This document shows, piece after piece, positions 46,819-59,631 of a stretch of 64,000 nucleotides of DNA (its first letter is position 1; each line of letters opens with the position of its first letter). The position numbers were made by a program, and so were the translations under genes. The notes under the pieces are model-generated. The model saw only the letters and a list, made by a program, of their open reading frames with translations. It was not told the origin of the DNA and made no database searches. Source of the stretch: Tetmemena sp. SeJ-2015 (lineage: Eukaryota; Ciliophora; Spirotrichea; Sporadotrichida; Oxytrichidae); NCBI GenBank assembly GCA_027382625.1, contig JAJKFJ010022683.1:62001-126000 (forward strand), written 5' to 3'.

Positions 46819-48570
46819 TCAAATTTTAATTTAATTTAAACTTTGAATTCTTAATTAAACTTATTGTTGAAGTATTTAAAATTAATTTTAACTTAATGCT
46901 TAAGTATATAAGTACTTTTTAATGTCAATCTTTTCAATACTATTTGCATTTCCCTTAATCGCAAAATCAAGATTCGTATCTGTATTTGATTAAGGAAGTC
47001 TAATCCTATTTTCCTGATTTAATTTTTACTGAGTTAGTCTGAAAATCATTCCAATATCTGGTTCCTCGTCTCCAACCTTTAAGTTCTTATTTTTGTCATT
47101 TTTATTCTTGGGATTGAAAGTTGATAGATTTTTGGTGAGATCTTTTTAGCCCAAACTTCATTTATTGTTCTATAATCTCAGCAGTAACTGATTTCCTCAT
47201 AATGAATTGCAAGTTGTAATTAGCATCACCACTTAATCTCCTGAATGAGTTCTACTTGGAATTGTTCTTGCTTGAGTTTTAGCTCTTATCTTTACTTTAA
47301 GCCTTCAAGTGATATTCACCCTCTGATTCTTGGCTTTACTTTCGAGAGGCTGATGCTTAATCTCCTATTTGATTTAGTCTTTGAGAATCAGACCTCTCAT
47401 CAATTAAACACATATGATGGATAGTTCAATTTTCCTTTTAAGTTGCTAGTATTCTTTTAGCTTTAACAAGCCCTTTTATTTTAATTCTTTCTTGAGAGAG
47501 ATCTTCCTGCTCCTCGGCTCCATAGCAAAGTACTGCACAGTAAATCCATTAGAGCTAGCCACTCTTTACCCTGATACTAGAGGGCTAAAAGTGCTGCTAT
47601 CTTTTCTTTCATTGGGTGGGATCACCTAAATTTAAGGAGCGATTGCTTAATTAAGTGTCTTGTGCTTCGAAGATTTTTGTCTGTCTGTCTCTTTAGGATC
47701 CGTCTCATCCTCTTCTAGAATAGCAGCTGATTTTGTCATGCTGTGCTTCAAGTTTTTGAGGTTGGCTTGCTGTTAATTATACTGTTAAATCTTGAAAGAG
47801 TGTAGCTACCCTAGCCTCTTGACTTGCTGAGCTAGCTTTTGATAGTCAATGGAGTCAGTGAGCTTCTTTTCCTCTTCCTCTTAGGCTTTCTTCTTCTTAT
47901 CTTCTGGCGTCTCAGTCAGCTTCAAAATGTGCTTATTCTGAGCTAAGTTCGGCTAGCTGTTCAAAGTTCTCTTAAGGGTAGCTCTCCTCATCAGAGCAAA
48001 CTCACTCATCGAATTTTTCTTCTAGAGACCTGTGCTCCCCTCACTTTGTCTTGAGCCTATTACATCTTCAACTGTATCAGCATCCATATTCGAGCCATTG
48101 TTCATGATCTTTTCATATTTTGATAAATACTCTATCAGCTTTTCAGGATCAGAGGTGTTCGTGGTCTTCTGGATGTGCTACTTTATCTTTTCGTAGATCA
48201 GCTAGTTGCTTTTTTGGCTTTGATGTTTCTTGAGCTAGGAAGGAGCCATGGTCAGTTCTCGCAGGTATTTGCTGAAGAGATCATCGGGTAGTGCCAAGTT
48301 TGGAGAGCTTAACCCAATAGAAGATCTCTTTTGCAAGTGCAAACGCTAAAATAAATTGTGATTGCATGTATATGAAGTATGCTACTTCTCCTCTCTGTAA
48401 TCCTCTGAATTCATGTCTAACTGCTCAGGGTCAAGCAGATTTGTATTTAGACCTTTCTTTGGAGAATCATAAATTAAATATATATCATTGTTGTACTGAT
48501 AAGTTTGAATGACGCGATTGAAGTACTTGGCAGAACTGGGATTTTGCTGTTTGCCCTTGAGCTTCAACAT
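46819..48570 (-). CDS. Hypothetical protein with basic helical regions
   Basis: Start at ATG 48570 (MLKLKGKQQNPSSAKYFNRV); the frame with introns reaches a TGA near 46819. Visible parts are a helical segment (DDLFSKYLRELTMAPSQLKK, KLIEYLSKYEKIMNN), an acidic Lys/Glu stretch, and a basic C-terminal half. No catalytic or membrane feature. It is followed within 16 bp by the start of the next minus-strand gene, a very tight tandem arrangement. Confidence 0.5.
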
Positions 48571-48789
48571 AGCTAATATTTTGTTAATTATAGATTATTT
48601 CTCTCACTTAATTGAGTAAATTGCGAGGATAAACTTAGGAGGAAATAAGGATGTAAACTGAGGTGAAATGCTGAATATTTCTATATTTAAAATTAAATTA
48701 ATTATTCCATAATAAATGCAATAGCTGTAATTATAGCAGCACCTCATGCTTAACTCAAACACAAAATAAATTATCAACACTCACATCAA

Positions 48790-51700
48790 CCTCCCTCCTT
48801 AAGTAAATTGTTATTATAAAATGGTGGAGAGCAGAGCATTCCTATCATATAAATTAATTTATCGGGCAGTTTCTGAATAAACTATAGAGTGGTTCTAGTG
48901 GCAACAATTCTCACAACACATCTAAGTAAACGTCCCAGTTCCAGCTGTCTTCTCACCCTTCAAGCGGCGCTAGTAAGAAAACACCACGGCACTCAAGTCA
49001 AAATATCCCAATTCCGCATTACAACAACAACGCATAAGTAAAAATATATCTGTAACTCTTAAATTTAATAGGAGAATCAGCCTAAAGAATTCACACCCTA
49101 CCAGAGCTTCATACTCAAAAATATAGATTAACAGGTAAAATATCCACTATCAATTATTTAATCTTATAGACTGCAAAGTCAAATAGTGCAATCAAAACTT
49201 GCAAAAGCTTTCATATTGTACTATTTATTTTAAAGCCCTAAAAATCCAATAAGACTCGGAACATAAGAGAGCTTCAAAGCCAGACACTCAAAAATATTAT
49301 ACCAAATTCTATCTATAAAGTAGAGGGCGCTAATATCGAAGCATAGCAAGATATATATATTATTTTTAAGACTTTGATTCTTAAGTAGAAGTTTAAACCT
49401 TCAGAGATTCAGGGGTACTTATAAATGGTGTAGATGACAAGGTATGAATTATACTCTCGAATTTCATCATCATTCTAATCATTATCAAATTAATTAGTTA
49501 AAGCGTTCTAAGATAAGTAATAAAAATTAATAATAATATATTAAAATAAATCATTCCTATTAAATTTATAAAAATTGTACTTGAAATTTTTAATTTAAAG
49601 ATTGCAATGATTATCGAATATGAGCAATAATTTTATTATAGCGAGATTTGACATAAGCTATTATTTGACTGAATAATAAAATCCTCCACAAACACCAAAT
49701 AAAAGACCTGCAAAAAATCTACAGATGGGAATATAATCACCTAAAAATCAAAAACAAGCAACATTCAGAATAATCCAAAATATTCGATGGGGGTAATGAG
49801 TATAATTGGAGGGCAGGGCAGCGATGCGTTTCAAGGACTTTCTCGATAAAACGGAGTTAACTCTCAGTTGGTAAGTAACTGTCTACCTGTCTGCTCTTCT
49901 TTAGTAATAATTAAGTTAATAATTTGATAGAGTAACAAAATGGATCTGCAATAGTTTAGCCCAACCTACTAGACCAACTACCCACCCACTCAAAAACACT
50001 TCCCAACTAAGGCAGGCCAAATCAAACAGTAGTACCCTCATAGTGCTGTCAGATAATCCATGGAACTTAAATAAACCTAGCTCATAATCATTAAATGCTT
50101 TTTGTAATGTTCAATTTTAAAGATCAAGCAGGTTTCTTAGTCTCGAGACGAACAGACATCAGACATCATGTCCCTCATTAGGATTATATTTATTTCATCA
50201 ATCATTCTAATAATCTCACTGAAAAGGAACACCCTTATTAAACACGACCCAAGATTTTCACGAACCACACTCAAAACGTTTCAAATAACTTATCCACCAA
50301 GCCTTCTCAAATTTCTCCAGTTTCTCAAAACAACCTTGAGCAGTTCAAAGCCAAACTGACCTAAGATATGAAGAACGTACTTAACACGCAGAATATAACA
50401 GCTTAAATTGATTTGCTGAAGAATAAACGTAGTGTCCTCTAAAGTGCGGGCGAGGTAGGTATTGACAGGTCAATTGAAAGGAAGGACTAGACTTCTCTGC
50501 AAAGCGACAACAGCAAACTCATTTCTTAAAAGAAGAGATCCATTGATGGAATTACTACTAACACTACTACTGTGCTTAATTAAATTAATGTGGCGCATTT
50601 CCCTTTTATATATTGAGTTTAAATGGTTTAGATAAGTACGAAGAGTTCATTTAACGAGCAAGAGAAACAAATTTAAAACCAGAGAAATCTGGCTATTAAA
50701 ACTCAACTCAGGCAAATTAAAAAGCCTTAAATGATAAGAAATAATGGCGAGTAAATTGAAAATGATGACGCAAACATTAAATCAAAATAAGTCCAAGGGA
50801 TATTGCAGATGAATTTATAATGGAGTGATATTTGGAAATGTTTTTTTTTTTGTAGATGAATTCAATCTGAATGAGAGCAACGATAGTTTTGAAAATATTG
50901 ACAAATTTCCTGAGAACGCTGGCAGCATCATTGACTATAACAACTTTGCAGATAACATACAAGATAATTTAGCAATGAGAAACACGGTGCAAGGATCAGG
51001 AGGCTTCTTCGATTAAAGGAACAATAAGTTAAATGCAAAGAATGGACTCAAGCAGCAATCTTATGCGCTTCAATAGCTACATCCTCAATTCTACTCAAAT
51101 AAAAAGCACATTAATAAGGCCAACCTTGAAAAGGCAAGAGACAACCTCAATTCAAATAATTCTGGGCTGCCTGCTCTCTCAAAGACAGGAGTGAATTTTT
51201 TCACTGGAGGTTCACTAACTGGAGGCAATGCTTCTCCTGAACTGGAGTTTGATAAGAGAGTCAGCAAATAATCCATCTACCAACAACACTAAAATATTCA
51301 ATTAAATCACTAGAGCAGAAGAGAGCAAAAAGCTAATCTGCTTGCTGAGAGAGATAATTCACTCTCAGGCATCAACAACTAAAGTCCAGTCATCAACTGC
51401 TCAGGAGCTGAGATGAAACAAAGGGCCCCTGTTTCGACTACTGGATATCAAACTTTCACTAACTTCGTATTCATGAATTAAAATAATAATCAGCCACCTC
51501 GCTAAGAGATAGAAACTCAGAGCTCTTACCAAAAGCCAAACAGGAAATATAAAATCAAGTTCCAGGTAACTTCAAAAAATGACATGGCAGTGGATCAAGA
51601 GATGATGCAAACAGTTCACAAGGAGAATTTGAATTTGCTCTTTTACGATTTCAACCAAAGCACGAAGTAAAACCCTCGCCAACAGCAGCAATTAAAGCCG

Positions 51701-52347
51701 CTTAAAGGAGCTGAAGATAATATTGAAACAGCTGCTGAAACGAAAGATATTAGCAACGGCCAATTTTATAATATGATGATGTCGAACACTGGCAGCAACT
51801 TTTACTCAAGGTTTAATTTAGTATCTATATTTGAGCATAGGTTTGGTGATAGATTACCAACTAGAGAGGTAAAATCAAGAAGAGGACAAATTGCAACTTC
51901 CTAGGACTGCAGAGCATCCGCCTATAATCAAGCGAATAGGTTTGAATCTCCTAGGAAGAAAGTAACCCTAGATTTTTAATTGTATTATAATTTATATTTT
52001 TCAGATTCAAGGCAAGGGAAAAAGAATGCTAAAATGTAGAGTTGCTCTCCTAGAGAATACGCTTTACAATCTAACGGCGGAATGAAAGATAACTAATTTA
52101 GGTCTTCCCAGATTAAGAAAGGCAACTAATAAGAATAAAATCAAGTCTATAAATCTCAATATCAACTTGATTAAATGTAGTCATTAGCATTTTTATCTTA
52201 TTACAGTCAGTGCCGATATAATACCAACCATAAAACCAGTGGGAGTACCACCCAATCGGAGAGTAGGATGAAGACAGATACTACGAAAATTATGAGTCTG
52301 ATTTTTCATAGGCAAATAAAGTAGCCAGGAAGAAAAGTAAAAAGTGA
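48790..52347 (+). CDS. Very Ser/Asn/Gln-rich protein, possibly two genes
   Basis: Two coding blocks, 48790-49440 and 49700-52347, share composition: Asn, Ser and Gln dominate (for example QTSQFQLSSHPSSGASKKT in the first). Introns of 34 and 35 nt (starting GTAAAAATATAT and GTAAAATATCC) lie in the first block and a 34-nt one (GTAAGTAACTG..CTTTAG) in the second. The 49440-49700 stretch between the blocks is very AT-rich and shows no coding; it may be a spacer, a long intron or an IES. The stop is TGA 52345-52347. No domain recognised and the start is not certain. Confidence 0.4.
49440..49700. other. AT-rich non-coding block
   Basis: A/T runs with no protein-like frame. It divides two low-complexity coding blocks and no convincing flanking repeat was found. 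Confidence 0.4.
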
Positions 52348-52597
52348 ATATAACTTATAAATCTATAAAGTAAGAAGAATAAGTAGATATATGAAACTAT
52401 ATGCAATAGTGAGGACTGATTTGATTGTTTCTTAGATGAATAGTCAAATCAATTTTTAAAAATCTTCTCACTTTCAAAATATTTAGCAGACACAATTATC
52501 TATGAGATTAATCCTGCAAGATGTACTGAAGACCCTTGACTCTATCCTATAAAATTTAAGATCCAACTAATTTATAATACTTAAAGCCCGTTTCCTT

Positions 52598-53118
52598 TCA
52601 TCTCCCAGGTAGCAGTATGTACCTTATTTAAATACTAGCTATTAATAAAATTGAAATTGAATGAGTGCCGTCTTGCTTTACAACCATCTCGTGAGAGTCT
52701 CCTCTAACTGTGGCCTTAAGCTTTGCTTCGAAGGCAATCTTGGCCTCTCCTTGATCATCTCTTAAGCAAATTATAATTTCATCGGGGGTTGACTGCTTAA
52801 GGGTGGTGTTGATTTCCTATTTAGAATGGTTAGCTTATTATTTAAGGATATAATGAAAGTCTATAAAACAGAGAAGCTTGGAGGATCTTGATTTCAAAAT
52901 AGAAAGAAAAATCTTCTTTGCAAATGATTCTTAAACAATCTCGACCAATGGAAAAATCAATCCCAGATTTATGAATAGGATCTTGAATAAATTCTTACAG
53001 CTCCATCTGAAGCTTTGCTTCCTGTCTTGATAACGAGTTGTTGACTAGGGTTGTAGTCATCATCTAGAGAGGTCTTGATGTATTTGTGGAGATCTCCGAA
53101 GTTTTCTAGCTTTGCCAT
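52598..53118 (-). CDS. Small hypothetical protein
   Basis: Start at ATG 53118 (MAKLENFGDLHKYIKTSLDD), an 83-nt intron beginning GTAAGAATTT near 52915-52997, then a second part reading TPDEIIICLRDDQGEAKIAF and VRGDSHEMVVKQDGTHSI to a TGA at 52598. The segment near 52800-52915 is not resolved and probably contains another intron or IES. Size and compactness suggest a small globular protein; family not recognised. Confidence 0.5.
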
Positions 53119-53262
53119 ATCTTGGTTCCTTCTTTGTTTTATTAATTATATTTGCTAATGTTCTAATTAGAGAATCTTACTGAAGATTCTTCCTCATAAG
53201 AAGATACTAACTTATCTTTCTTTTACTTTAAAGATGATTTTCTTAACTTTTTCTAAACTTAA

Positions 53263-54037
53263 ATGACTTTAGGTGACATGCTAAATGAGGATGAAGACTT
53301 TGAATTCACTGCCAACGGTATGGACACCTTCATTCTAATTGCACTGTGACTTAGCATTAATGAGTAAAATTAGGCGGCAATAATGAAGATGATGCATTCG
53401 ATCAGACAGTGGGTGTGCTTCAGGAGATTTTGCTAGACCAAAATTTCGAATAGCTTCAGAGGAAGTTCTGTCAAACTCATTGCATGCATTTCGAGGCAAC
53501 TGAGGAAAACAAACTCATTTACACAGACATATTCAGAAACTACTAGGAGCAGATTGAAAAGTATATTGAAGATGTAAGTACATTCAAATTCTCAGATATC
53601 CAATGAACTGTTGTTCTAGAAACTGGCTTAAGCAATTGCAGGATTCGACATGGAGAACTTCTTGAGATAAGTTGAAGAGAGGAAAGATCAAATTGATGAG
53701 CAGATCATGGATACTCTCCTTAGTTTCGTAGACTTCGATTCCTTCAAGGAGTTAATGCTCTTTTCCAGAGCTCATTTAGTAGCCACCACTCCAAAGCTGA
53801 AGTCTAATAAGGCTTCTGCTTTAGGCTTGAAGGATGGAAAGTAATTAGCACAGTCGAAGCAACAAACCTAAGGCGCATCTGCTTCAGTAAAGTCAAAGAT
53901 GCAAGAAGAGGACTTAAAGCATTTTGAAGAGGTGATTGACAAGTTGGCAATTAATGGGTATCAAACCAAGTTACACAAAGATGAGGATGAAGATGGGGAT
54001 GAGAGACCAGATCTCAATCTCTTCATCACTAAAATGT
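53263..54037 (+). CDS. ARL2BP: ARL2-binding protein (BART domain)
   Basis: BART-domain protein, a partner of the small GTPases ARL2/ARL3 in ciliary trafficking. Family pattern seen: TVGVLQEILLDQNFEQLQRK, then HCMHFEATEENKLIYTDIF, RNYQEQIEKYIE, and VDFDSFKELMLFSRAH. Two introns: about 53316-53361 (GTATGG..AATGAG) and about 53574-53619 (GTAAGTAC..GTTCTAG). The acidic extension after the BART domain is Lys/Asp-rich. Stop TGA 54035-54037. Confidence 0.8.
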
Positions 54038-54166
54038 GAAATATCTATTCAAATTCAAAGATTATGTGAGTTGTGTGTGTTAGGAATACATGATTTTAGT
54101 TGTGTGAATTAAACTTTCTAAACATTAAATATATTTATTATAAAAAGACATAAGATATTATTCCAA

Positions 54167-55234
54167 ATGGTTGAGAGAAGTAACTAGGTCGCAGTCCCTG
54201 CTAAGATGAATTCAGCTCTGATTGTGAGCAACGGAAAGATAGGCTTCGGCTAGGTGGATGTTCAAAAGCCAGGAAAGAATCAAGTCCTCATTAAAATTGA
54301 AGCATCAACTCTGAATCCAAGTGATATCTTGTTCATGAGAGGCCAATACAACGTGAAGTTAGATTATCCTTACACTCCAGGATGGGAAGGAGCAGGAACT
54401 GTTATCTAAGTTGGTGAGGGCACTTCCGAATAAGGATAGAAGCTTCTCGGTAGAAAATGTGCATTCATGAAGCAAGGTGAAGTAGGCACCTACAAATGGA
54501 GAGGAGCATTCGCTGAGTATATAGTGACTACAATCGATTAAGTCTATCCACTTAGTGATGACATAGATTTCGAAGAGTGTGCGTCATTCGTGGTCAATCC
54601 TCTAACAGCCGTGTGCATGGTTGAAAGGATAAAGCAACTCAAATCCAAATGCGTCATTATCACAGCTGCTGCATCATAAATTGGGAGGATGCTAGTTAAG
54701 CTTTGTCACAAAGATAATATAACACCACTTTGCGTTGTGAGAAGAGACGAGCATGTCACTATTCTCTAAGAGCTTGGAGTCAAACATATCGTCAATACCA
54801 GCCTTCCCGATCACAAATAAACTCTAGCCAAGTTTGCTGCTGAATTGAAGCCTTCTACTTGCCTTGAGTGCATAGCAGGATCCACAACAGGAGAGATGCT
54901 TGAGCTCATGACTTTTGGATCCACTCTTATAATCTATGGACTTCTCTCTGATTAGCCAGCTGCAGGAATTAAAGTCATTCCATTTATTGGAAAGGCACAG
55001 ACAATCGAATCTTTCCTACTCTCAGTCTTTATGATGAAAAATGGTCCTAAGGTTATGCAGTCAGTTGTTCAAAAGGCTGAGTCCATGCTTAAAAATGAGT
55101 TAAAAACTCATGTCAACGCCAGATTTGGACTTCACTAAATCACAGAGGCAGTTGATTTCTACATGAAAAATCAAACTGCAGGAAAGATCCTCCTCAAGCC
55201 TTCTCTTACTAAAAATGAGCAGCCTAAACTTTGA
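54167..55234 (+). CDS. MDR-family reductase (quinone/enoyl-thioester reductase-like)
   Basis: Zinc-independent medium-chain dehydrogenase/reductase, 355 residues in a single frame without introns or IESs. GroES-like half: IEASTLNPSDILFMRGQYN, YPYTPGWEGAGTV. Nucleotide-binding half: TAAASQIGRMLVKLC, a variant of the AxxGxxG NADPH loop in which Gln is a TAA codon where homologs often have Gln, supporting the code. Mitochondrial 2-enoyl thioester reductases and quinone oxidoreductases share this layout; the choice between them is not possible here. Both Trp are TGG. No signal sequence is obvious. Confidence 0.85.
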
Positions 55235-55307
55235 TTAACTTATTTTGATTACACCATAATATATCTTGTTTAATTACAAGAAAATTAATTAAAGTTAATT
55301 AAAGCTT

Positions 55308-56905
55308 TCAAGCGATTGTATGGATTGAAATGTGAGAGTCAGAACCTCCGCTTAGTATTTGAGAGGGGCCGTTCCACTCTAATGCGAATACCTTATAATC
55401 ATCTGCTGAGCTGCTACCTTTTTCAGTCTTTCTCTTGAGAGTGGCAAGAGGCATTTCTTCGTTTCTGATATCCCACATCTTTACAGTTCCATCATAAGCT
55501 CCAGACAAGAATATGTTCTCAACATTGCTGTTGAATTTAACTTGAGAGACCCAACTCTCATGTGCTTCAAAGCTTGCCTTAGCTTTCTTTTCTGATCCTC
55601 CAATTCTAGCGTCCCAAAGCTTTACTGTTCCATCTTCGTGACCAGTTAGAATTAAGGACTCTTGAGCTGAGTCTATTGCAGTAGGTACCTTATAATTTGT
55701 GAAAATTATTTCCTCTATTGATGATCTCTCAACGTTTATAACCTTGACTGAATGATAAAATAAGTAATATTGACTAGACCAGTTTTTAATTTAAATGAGT
55801 TTATAAATAGAGTTTTATTTCTTAAAGTAAAATCATTATAAATTGTAATGATCTTGGCAGCCAACATAGATCTTTTCAGGATGACCCCATTTAATAGATA
55901 GAATACCACCATTGCATGAAATGCTTGAGTGAGCACCAATATAGCTAATGCTAGTCTTAAGTCTCTTGAGTCCTCCTTTGACTTGGTTTTAAGAGCTATC
56001 CTCAAGAGTGTGCTTATTTAGTTTCCATATAAGTATGGACTTATCAGGTGCGTTCTCTGATGACTGATAGGCAGAGCAAACATATTCATTATTTAAGGGA
56101 TTGAAGCTGAGGCATTTGAAGCCGTCATTAATTCCAGAGTATTCTTCAGTCTTGTTTTGAGCAAGCTGATTGAAGTAGTACTTATCGTTTTGCTTTATCA
56201 ACTCTGAGATTTTAAGATCTGCATTAGGGTAGCCTGAGCAAGTAATTAGAAGCTTCTTGTTCAAGGAATCTCAAAAATTAAGCAACTAGAATGGAATCAT
56301 TCTTTAAGAAGAGCGCATCAGAAATAATTGAATCTTGATGAAGCTGCTTGACATTTATGATCTCTCTGTTATCTTTCTTATTGAAGATCTTGATATCACC
56401 ATTGAAAAATCCAACTGCATAGGTCTTAGGCTTCTCATTCAGTACATGGGATAGTGCTTTGATTGTTGAGATCCACTCATCCTGAGGAAGGGAAACTGAA
56501 GGCTTGGGCTTCTCTAAGGCAAACTGATAATAGATCTCTACATTTTCTTCATTCTGAATTCCAAGTCTGTCAAAGAGACTACAAACAAATTAAAAATTCA
56601 TCTTAGACAGACTGCTACTTACTCTTGAACTGATGTGGTAATGAAAATGTTGTTGATCATGAAGTTGAACTTTCTGCCTTTAATGTCTCCATTTTCCTCA
56701 GTGAAGAGTTGTTTAAGGATCTATAGGACAAGTTCATAATACTAAAAGAAATTACCTAAGTGAGTTCCTTAGTTGATGAGCTAGTGCTGATGCTAATTTA
56801 CACCTCAGGTACTGAAAACTCTTCAGGCAAGTTAGTTTTGAAGGTAACCTGCACCTCAGATGTCATCTTAACATCTGCCAATTCTTTCTCTTGCTTTTTG
56901 CTCAT
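55308..56905 (-). CDS. WDR12/YTM1 ribosome biogenesis WD40 protein
   Basis: N-terminal NLE-type ubiquitin-like domain (VQVTFKTNLPEEFSVPE) followed by seven-bladed WD40 propeller blades, with clear repeats HEDGTVKLWDARIGG and LSGAYDGTVKMWDIRNEE near the C-terminus. This is the domain order of YTM1/WDR12, part of the PeBoW complex acting in 60S subunit maturation in the nucleolus. An intron interrupts the NLE domain near 56730-56755 and another near 56580-56625. A 96-nt IES (55757-55852) sits in a late blade. A short frame change near 56260-56290 is not fully resolved. Start at ATG 56905. Confidence 0.85.
55757..55852. other. IES, 96 nt, pointer AATGAT/ATCATT
   Basis: AATGAT at 55751-55756 and 55847-55852. 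The AT-rich insert is in phase (32 codons) but carries an in-frame TGA. Excision gives VGCQDHSVKVINVER, a proper WD40 strand sequence. This is the longest and best supported IES in the window. Confidence 0.88.
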
Positions 56906-57034
56906 TTTTTAGTAATTTGATATTTAATATGTCTCTAACTAAGTTCTCAAAGAGATAAGAAAAATAACGAGAGGAAAAAATAATCAAATATGATCCATCA
57001 AAGTTAATCTAAAGAAGGGGTCAATTAAATAATC

Positions 57035-58396
57035 TCAATACTCTTTTTAAGTTCTAAAATGAAACCACCTAAAATCTTTTTCTAAATTGCTTTATGTATT
57101 TGGCTAAGTTTGCTCATCCTCTTCATCAAGACCTAATGTGTCAATATCTATTACAGGTGCGATCTTTTCATCAGCTTCAGTCGAGCTCTCATCATCGGTT
57201 GTTGCTGCTTCACTAGCATCATCAGTTTATTCAGTGGGGGTCTCTTCTTTCTACTCAGTCTATTCTCCTTCAGGTTTAGCAGGTTCCTCCTCATCTAATA
57301 TAGCCTCCATAAAGATCTCTTGGGGTGACTTCTTTCTTTTTAGTGTTGAGTTGCCTCCGGAGCTAGGTAGCTGCCCAAGTACAAATCTATCATTTCCCCA
57401 GTTGAAGAGGTCGTTCATGCTCTCATTTGTAAACGATGTCAGGCCTTCCAAATTTTCAGGCTCTTTAGCAAGTTGAACCACGAAGAAAGCCAAAGCGATT
57501 GCACTCACTATCCTCAAAACAACCATCTTAGAATCGTCATCTCTGCGCTCAACACTCAAAGCAGGTCTGAAGGAGTCCATTATGTCATTCTACAGATTAT
57601 GAGAAGAAACATTTACTTACTGAGTCAATGAAGAAGTTAGGCATTATCCAGAAGTCTATACCAAAGTGGAAAAATACAAGCCAAACAATTAGTCTTAGAA
57701 GTATGAAGCCCATCTAAACGCAACATTAATTATCAAAAGTAGCATACCAAGATAATGAGGGTATAGAATGAGAAGTACCAGATGCCTATTTTCAACTAAA
57801 GAGGCCAGATGGAGAAGCACATAAACGCGAATGCAATTATGATACCAATAATCAAAAATATCGCTAGTTTCTTCATAGGCTTTGGAGTGTTCCAAGAGTA
57901 GAAACCTTTATCGGTCATCTTCCAAGAGGCAGGCTTGCATGGTCCTAGATGCTTAGGATACTTAAGTTTCATGTTCTCATCCGAACCTCCGTGCGAGTGT
58001 CTTTCCAATGGGATCAGCAGTTTGAAGTCAATAAACACTTAGCCAAGTCTAATTGAATCTTCCTTTGCATCAAGTTTAGTGATTGCTTTGATTTCCTTTA
58101 ACTTCTTCAGTATTTCTGCGCCATTAGCGAGTACAACCTCATGGAAATTATCGCCTACAAAGATATAAAGCACTGCACATCGGGAATGATTATACCTCTA
58201 AAGAAATCGAGACTGTTTCATGAGTGCTAGCTTGCTTAAACTTAAGACCTTTGTCTGAAATGAAGTTAGCAATTCCTATGAGTTCCTTTCTGCAGGCTTC
58301 TACCTTCTTCTAGAACTCCTTCATTTGAGCATCTCTCTAAGCCATTTACTAGGGAGTCAGCTGGGGCTGTGGCTGCTGGGGTTAAGGCTAGTACAT
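57035..58396 (-). CDS. SEC62: SEC62, ER translocon subunit
   Basis: Sec62 family, partner of the Sec61/Sec63 channel in post-translational import to the ER. A cytosolic N-terminal domain (QMKEFQKKVEACRKELIGIA, DKGLKFKQ) is followed by the conserved SWNTPKPMKKLAIFLIIG membrane entry, two membrane segments around CFSIWPLQLKIGIWYFSFY, and an acidic C-terminus. About three introns of 20-50 nt are needed (near 58170, 57700-57745 and 57590-57620). The start at 58396 gives a Pro/Gln leader. Six or more Trp are TGG. The extended C-terminus beyond 57110 is less certain. Confidence 0.85.
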
Positions 58397-58511
58397 TTTA
58401 ATTACGAGATATAAAAAATTTACTATAGGCTTTAATTAATTTCAAAAATTTACCTATCGGACAAAATTTGCTACACTGCCTGTATTAGAATTTGAAAGGT
58501 AATCGAAATTA

Positions 58512-59532
58512 TCAGTAATCAAAGCCGAAAGCATTGACTAAATCAGTTAGGAAGGCAACTTAGCCTCTGAAACCGGATCTTGCATTAAATTTGTCCCAGA
58601 GGAGATCGTCTGCAAATTAGTTATCATTCTTATCACACTCAGATGCGAAGAAGTTGGAGAAAGCTTGTGCAACTAAGAAATTGATTCTGGTTTTATTTGA
58701 GTTGAGATCTGCGACTGGATCGAGGACTGACTCTGGATGATACTGCATAATGTAAATTGGATAATTGTAAGCCTCAGCAGTACTGACGATGGTCTAATTT
58801 CCAACTAAGTTAGTGGATAGAATCTTGAAAAATGATTTGAGAGTAGGGTAATAATCATAAGCATCAATTGCCACTCCTCTTTGATGTAAGTGCATCAACA
58901 AATTTTAGCTGCTCATGGCTTAGAGGAGGCTCTCATCAAATTAAGAGAAGAGTTTAGATTATGTCTTAGGGTCTACTGTGAAGTAGGTGTTGACATTTTA
59001 GTTTTCAAGATAGCTGTAGCCAAGTGAGTAAGGTGACTTTGCTATAGCATATGTAGAAGTTCATGGCCCTAGCAAACTCCAATTATGGGGAAATAATTTC
59101 CCTAGTCATTAACCTTAAGAGCGTAGTCTAGAATTTTTTGAGAGGTTATGGTATAGACATGAGGCACAAGAGTGTATGGATCGTACAAGTCAAGATCTCC
59201 TCCAGTGAAGTAAATGCCATTTACTTTGCCAAGCAGAGCATATAGATCTTGATCAGTTGAATTGTAAGGAATGGCTACTGGGTAAAGTCCTGCCTCTAGC
59301 ATCCAAGTCGAAGCCATTTCTAAAATGAACTAGTTCTTGGCAAGGTAGTATATTCATAGGGGCTGGATGGGAGAGTGAGTATTCCCACAGTCAATTTTTA
59401 TTTCTAAGAAGCCTTGAGGAATCCTTTCTTAGAATGGTAGCCCTTGGTAGAGAGAAAATCGAATATGTTTGAGCCATTTACATACTAAAGGGCAATTAGA
59501 AGACTCGCCAAAATTGGACCTAGATTTCTCAT
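58512..59532 (-). CDS. Gamma-glutamyl hydrolase (peptidase C26)
   Basis: Folate/antifolate gamma-glutamyl hydrolase family, usually lysosomal or secreted. Signal peptide from ATG 59532 (MRNLGPILASLLIALQYVNG). Then VAIPYNSTDQ, VNGIYFTGGDLDLYDP, the nucleophile Cys in IIGVCQGHELL and the catalytic His in YPIYIMQYHPES, all in order. Two small frame changes (near 59345 and 59050) must be due to introns or IESs that I could not define. Length, about 330 residues, fits the family. Stop TGA 58512-58514. Confidence 0.82.
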
Positions 59533-59631
59533 TTATGATTTATTGATAGGATTTATAATGGATTTAAATATATTAATGATCATCTATCTATTCTAATTTC
59601 AGATAAAAATAGTTTAAGTAAAGGAAATAAA

